Part shown: positions 60,364-64,000 of the stretch, piece by piece | Layout: each line of letters starts with the position of its first letter | Numbering within the stretch: position 1 is the first letter of the stretch | Source: Hygrocybe punicea | Lineage: Eukaryota; Basidiomycota; Agaricomycetes; Agaricales; Hygrophoraceae | Direction: 5' to 3' | NCBI GenBank assembly: GCA_963556145.1 | Contig: OY744462.1 | Coordinates: forward strand, 5,952,001-6,016,000 | Length of the DNA: 64,000 nucleotides | The notes under the pieces: generated by a model | Told to the model about the DNA's origin: nothing | What the model saw: the letters and a program-made list of their open reading frames with translations, nothing else | Database searches by the model: none | Position numbers and translations under genes: made by a program

Positions 60364-60967
60364 ATTGAACAACCACCGTCATCATATCATGTCTACCCCT
60401 ACACCACCGTTTCCGCCACCCGTTGACACAGCCACCAAAGCCGCCGACCCTAACTCGACCCGCCTAGATCGTCTTTGTCATCCGCTTGTGTTTTATTTCG
60501 TTTCCGCTCCTGCCTTACTCATCTCCGTCACCCGCCCCCAATCCTATGTCACGTTTAGTTTTATCCCGACTTGATTTCTATCGCGTCCCCTCTTTCCGAT
60601 ACCCGACATTTATTTATTTTCTCATCTATTTTGCGTTTCCACTCCCCATTTGTCCCGTTTTTTGTAGCTTTCCATCTTTTCTTTCATTTCCGCTCAGTTC
60701 CCTTTTCCTCCAGTTCTATGTACTTTGTTTCCTTTTTCCTCGACACCGGCTTCACTCATTTCATTCCCCATTCGCCGCTCTCAGCCTCCGACCGTCCATC
60801 GAGTTCCACTAGTCACCATCTGCTCTCCCCCTTTGCATTGTCCACAACCCGCCTCGTCCTGTCGAGCCCGATTCCATGACCACCACGTCGGCCTCATCTC
60901 ACGCATCCGAGTCCCGAGTCCACGTAGTATCGACCAGGGATGGTCTTTATTTGAAGTACCCTGGAGA

Positions 60968-61874
60968 TGTAGAGGGTCGATGTCCCTCTGAGTCCGTATC
61001 ATCGATATATCACAAATCCGGACGAACCCGCTGCCTCCATTCAACTTACATTCGAACCCGACGTAACCCGACGTAACCCGACGTGACGTGACGTGACGTG
61101 ACCCGACGTGACCGACGTAACCCGACACATGCCGCTTTGTGACGGCCGCTTTTGGGCTAAATCCGGCAGCCTCAAACGCCTCGGAGTTCCAATTCCAGGA
61201 GATGGATCTCTTCGGACTCAATCCCCGACTTCGGATTTACTTTATTTATGCATCCCCTCGTCCTTTCGGAGATATGTAGGACTTTCTAGATCTTTTCCTT
61301 GCATATTCGTTTTCCCCTCCATTTCCTGTCTTCGTTGCTTTGCAACCCCCCTTTCCACTTCCCCATTCCAGTGTTTCTTTGTAGTTTCTATCGGCCGAAG
61401 TAGACATGTCCGAAAGTAGCTACACACTCATGTACTATAAAAACGGTCCCCGACGACCGTACAAAATAAGATACCCTTAGTCCCCGTTTCCCTTTAGTCA
61501 GAATCACCTTTTAATCCCTTCAAATGCTCGTCCACGTAGACCCTTAGCTTTTTATAGTCCTCTTCGTCGTCTTTATCGTTGTTCCCGTATATTTGTTCAT
61601 CGTTTCCGACCCGACCCGACCCGACCCGCCGTACCCGACATTGTCGGCATCGTCGGGTTCTTCTTTATTTCTCCGTTTTCACTCCGTTCATCACCGGATT
61701 CGTCGTTATTAGTCCAGTTTTATGCGGCGGCTTTACTTTTACTAACATTCCTTTACTTTTACTACTATTCCCGACACTGACTTATCCAGTCACTTCTACG
61801 CTGACACCCACAGGTTAGGATTATTATATTATTTCTTTATATAGTTCCGAAGCCACCAAGAACCCGCATCTACA
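60968..61874 (+). repeat. 3' LTR
   Basis: Same length (907 bp) and, on reading, same sequence as the 5' LTR, at a constant offset of 4436 bp. No convincing polypurine tract precedes it: only the short CCCTGGAGA. Confidence 0.92.
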
Positions 61875-61878
61875 ACGT
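61875..61878. repeat. right target-site duplication of the LTR element
   Basis: ACGT, matching 56528-56531. Confidence 0.65.
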
Positions 61879-62104
61879 GCACCTGTTGTTCGCGAGGTAG
61901 TGAGCACGCGCGGACGCCCATGGAAACTCCCCAGCCCCATCCAACCTTGTGAAAACAAATGGAGCGCGTCAATTGACACGCCCTTGTTGTTCATGAGGTA
62001 CTTAGGATGGAATGTGGTGGGTACCCACCGTCGTCTTATCCCCTCACCCTCACCCTCACTGATATATTCGTTAGCATGTTTTTGTACTGAGAACCCCAAC
62101 TGAG

Positions 62105-62235
62105 CCGCCACTCAAGTCGACTGTAGTTGGTAGTCACGACTACCAACTACGACTATGTGAAAATGTGATGAATAGTCTAGTTGAAGTTGTGACTCTCCTA
62201 GTCGACTATTGACTAGTCGAGTCGCGGCAACACTA
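62105..62235. repeat. right subterminal zone and terminal inverted repeat of the hAT-like element
   Basis: Dense in GACTAC, GTAGTC and AGTCGACT-like words, ending CGGCAACACTA, the inverted complement of the left end. Confidence 0.78.
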
Positions 62236-62243
62236 CACCGATG
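62236..62243. repeat. right copy of 8-bp target-site duplication of the hAT-like element
   Basis: CACCGATG; its last two bases are the first two bases (TG) of the next LTR. Confidence 0.7.
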
Positions 62244-63023
62244 TAGAGGGTCCTCGACCCTCTGAGGCCATAACATCGATATCTCGCGAATCCGCTCGAA
62301 CCCGACGTCTCTAGCAATCTACGCTCGAACCCGACGCAACCCAATGCATACCGACTAGCACGGCCACTCACGTACCTGGTCAGTCCATCTCCTAAACTCA
62401 CGGAACTTCAAGTATCAAAGATAGATCTCATCGGACTGGGATCCCAACATCGGACTTGCCTTATTCGCGCCTAGCGTCTCCCTTATGGAGATATAGTAAA
62501 GTATATTACATCTTTTACGGTTTTTATATCTTCCACCCATTTTCCCTGTCATGGTCACCTCGCAACCCTCTTCCTACTTCCCCATTTTTATTTTCCTTTG
62601 TTTCCTCTCATCGGCCGAGGACTCTCGTCCGAATCTAGGTACAGAAATTTGTAGTATAAAAATGGTGCCCAAGCGCCATCTCTGAATAAGAAACCAGTTC
62701 CCCCGTTTCCTCTCTCTGAGAATTAGTATCTCAGTAAAACCCATCGCACACATTACTCGTCGGTTTCCTCGACGCTCTCCCCGTCGTGCTACCACCTTTA
62801 TCTCTACGTCCCTCGTCACCTGACACCCGACCCGCCGTACCCGACATTGTCGGCTTCGTCAGCTTAGATTGGCTTCGATAGTTTTAGTAGTTTTACTCGG
62901 CGGCTCTCTACTCTTTCCTTCTTATCATCTCACTGAAGCTTGTTAGACTATTCCTAGTCACTTCTACGCTGACACCACAGGTTAGGATCTTTATTCCGCA
63001 GCCACCCCAACCTTGCCTTTACA
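62242..63023 (+). repeat. 5' LTR of the gag-bearing element
   Basis: About 782 bp, TG...CA. Shares with the other LTR the opening TGTAGAGGGTC, the CGAACCCGACG block, the TATAAAA box (62655-62661) and the CACAGGTTAGGAT segment near the end. Confidence 0.82.
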
Positions 63024-63025
63024 TC

Positions 63026-63042
63026 TGGAGCCCACCGCGAGG
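63026..63042 (+). other. primer-binding site of the gag-bearing element
   Basis: TGGAGCCCACCGCGAGG, identical to 57441-57457. Confidence 0.8.
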
Positions 63043-63569
63043 AATAGTCTAGCACCACCATAGCTTCCTCTTCCCGTATCCCTCCCTCTGACCGTCATCT
63101 TCGATATCTTCCTCGAAGAACTCTACAACAAGAACTCTCTTTAGCCACCTTCAACCTGACAATCGACGACAACTTCTTCCAGCTAGTACCCGACCACCTC
63201 GCTCGACATAACAATCTTCCACTCGTCTCAGGGTCAAGCACCCCTTTATATCTATCATCCGACAGTCTCGAATTGGTCGATATACCGATAATTACCATAA
63301 CACCCGACTCATCCGATCTCAGTTCGACACCCGCATCGCCTACGTCCCCGACTTCGACCTCGTTAGAACCCCCGTCCACGTCTTCGCTCTCGACATCGAA
63401 AACTCCGTCATTGCCATCGTCTCCATCTTCGCTCTCGACATCAAAAACTCCGTCATCGTCATCATCCCCGTCTTCGTCTTCATCCACGCCGTCATCGTCC
63501 ACGTTACCCGACCCGCTCATCGTACACCCAACAACCGCTTCATTGACATCTCAACTCCTTCCACCCACA

Positions 63570-64000
63570 ATGACTTCGACCGCCAGATCCTCGACTGCTA
63601 CCATTCCCCATGTTACTCCTCGACAGATGCCCGCTCACGGTCATTCCACGGCCCCGACCTTCGACAGGAACCCCCTGAATCTAAACCGCTTCTTCGAAGA
63701 AGTCGAGATACTTGCTGCCAATGCCGCTCTCGATGACGCAGGACGCATCAAGCATAGTCTGCGCTACACGTCGCTTAGCGACTACGAGCTTTGGGCGAGT
63801 TTACCTAGCACGACTGGTGTCGATTATGCCGCATTCAAAAGGAGCGTACTCGTGCTATACCCGGGCATGGAGGACGATCATCGGTACACGATGGTGGATC
63901 TCGACCGTCTCACCCACACCCAAACCAGTTATGGCATCCGTACTCACGCTGAACTTGGCGAATACTACCGTGAGTTCATCCGGATCTCAGGATTCCTCTT
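63570..64000 (+). CDS. retrotransposon gag polyprotein, 3' truncated by the window end
   Basis: Starts MTSTARSSTATIPHVTPRQM, followed by GHSTAPTFDRNPLNLNRFFE, EVEILAANAALDDAGRIKHS, LRYTSLSDYELWASLPSTTG, VDYAAFKRSVLVLYPGMEDD and LDRLTHTQTSYGIRTHAELG. The layout (AP.FD....L..FF..VE, LRY, W..L, ..F...V..LYPG) is that of gag proteins of fungal Ty3/gypsy elements. The frame is intact to the last base. The 527 bp leader between primer site and ATG has no gene; its minus strand shows an Asp-rich artificial ORF. Confidence 0.82.
   Translation, partial: MTSTARSSTATIPHVTPRQMPAHGHSTAPTFDRNPLNLNRFFEEVEILAANAALDDAGRIKHSLRYTSLSDYELWASLPSTTGVDYAAFKRSVLVLYPGMEDDHRYTMVDLDRLTHTQTSYGIRTHAELGEYYREFIRISGFL

Larger units (their letters stand above)
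56532..61874 (+). mobile_element. non-autonomous LTR retrotransposon (LARD-like), apparently recent
   Basis: Two direct 907-bp LTRs (56532-57438 and 60968-61874) bound a 3.5-kb interior. LTRs begin TGTAGAGGG and end CATCTACA. A primer-binding site follows the 5' LTR. No protease, reverse transcriptase, RNase H or integrase motif is visible in any interior frame; the interior is C-rich with internal tandem repeats and long Pro/Arg/Ser-rich ORFs that look compositional. It inserted into the hAT-like element with a 4-bp ACGT duplication. A non-autonomous element is the simplest reading; an autonomous relative must supply the proteins. Confidence 0.88.
55560..62235. mobile_element. hAT-like non-autonomous DNA transposon, split by an LTR element
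   Basis: Ends are inverted: left TAGTGTTGCCGTGACT and right (reverse complement) TAGTGTTGCCGCGACT, matching the hAT terminal consensus YARNG. Flanks form an 8-bp duplication with one mismatch, the length expected for hAT. Subterminal zones at both ends are crowded with GACTAC/GTAGTC-type words, as in hAT subterminal transposase-binding repeats. Removing the LTR insertion leaves about 1.3 kb with no transposase-like ORF, so it depends on a helper elsewhere. A plus-strand ORF at 55791-56093 has no recognisable domain. Classification is by structure only. Confidence 0.75.
62242..64000 (+). mobile_element. LTR retrotransposon with gag, 3' part outside the window
   Basis: The LTR begins TGTAGAGGGTCCTCGACCCT and ends at 63023, followed by the same primer-binding site as the non-autonomous element and then by a gag ORF. 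LTR tips, TATA region and primer site resemble those of the element at 56532-61874, but the LTR bodies are clearly diverged. Pol is not in view, so Ty3/gypsy versus other placement is an inference. Confidence 0.85.

Noticed and set aside
63095..63520. Asp/Glu/Gly-rich minus-strand ORF
   Set aside because: It lies antisense in the leader of the retrotransposon, in a region rich in GTC/CGTC repeats.

Overview
The window looks like nuclear DNA of a basidiomycete fungus, most likely an agaricomycete. Almost every gene is interrupted by many 50-70 bp GT-AG introns, intergenic gaps are very short, and the proteins read as typical Agaricomycotina orthologues. No organelle, bacterial or viral block is visible. 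I joined exons by hand, using reading frame and family similarity, so ends of multi-exon genes are more secure than every internal splice site.

Bases 1-52,000 are a dense housekeeping region. In order: GID4 (5' partial), a YCK-type casein kinase I, Ran GTPase, FRG1, RPL26, V-ATPase subunit D, tRNA-Phe, FAM50/XAP5, mitochondrial uS13, TRAPP subunit Bet3, the 18S rRNA methyltransferase Bud23, the AAA chaperone Bcs1, a J-domain/ankyrin protein, the U1 snRNP factor Luc7, a large conserved protein of unknown function, a USP48-type deubiquitinase, the GPI-transamidase subunit Gaa1, TAF7, the OTU1/Yod1 deubiquitinase, a hypothetical protein, the WD40 protein Cmr1/WDR76, Csm3/Tipin, the N-terminal methyltransferase NTMT1/Tae1, a mitochondrial-type adenylate kinase, a Coq11-like reductase, a secreted double-psi beta-barrel protein, SCAMP, poly(A)-binding protein Pab1 and a saccharopine-dehydrogenase-like oxidoreductase. 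Most are unrelated in function. The main organising feature is arrangement: seven pairs are divergent, with start codons 33-278 bp apart, so many promoters must be shared. Recurring themes are ubiquitin (GID4, USP48, OTU1), ribosome production and translation (RPL26, Bud23, uS13m, Pab1, NTMT1) and mitochondrial function (Bcs1, adenylate kinase, Coq11).

Bases 52,000-64,000 are repeat-rich. After an unresolved short gene come an antisense, broken fragment of the Pab1 gene, two minisatellites and a decayed integrase-core transposon ORF. Then comes a stack of nested elements. The 5' part of an LTR retrotransposon (LTR 62242-63023, gag running off the window) has a hAT-type element with TAGTG termini and an 8-bp target duplication at its left edge. 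That hAT element is itself split by a 5.3-kb LTR element (56532-61874) whose two 907-bp LTRs look identical and whose interior shows no gag, protease, reverse transcriptase or integrase. This last element appears to be a recent, non-autonomous insertion that shares its primer-binding site with the neighbouring gag-bearing element.

I found no CRISPR, operon-like or defence-like system. The most unusual material is the nested transposon stack, the Pab1 pseudogene, a stop codon isolated in its own exon in RPL26, and three proteins I could not assign.
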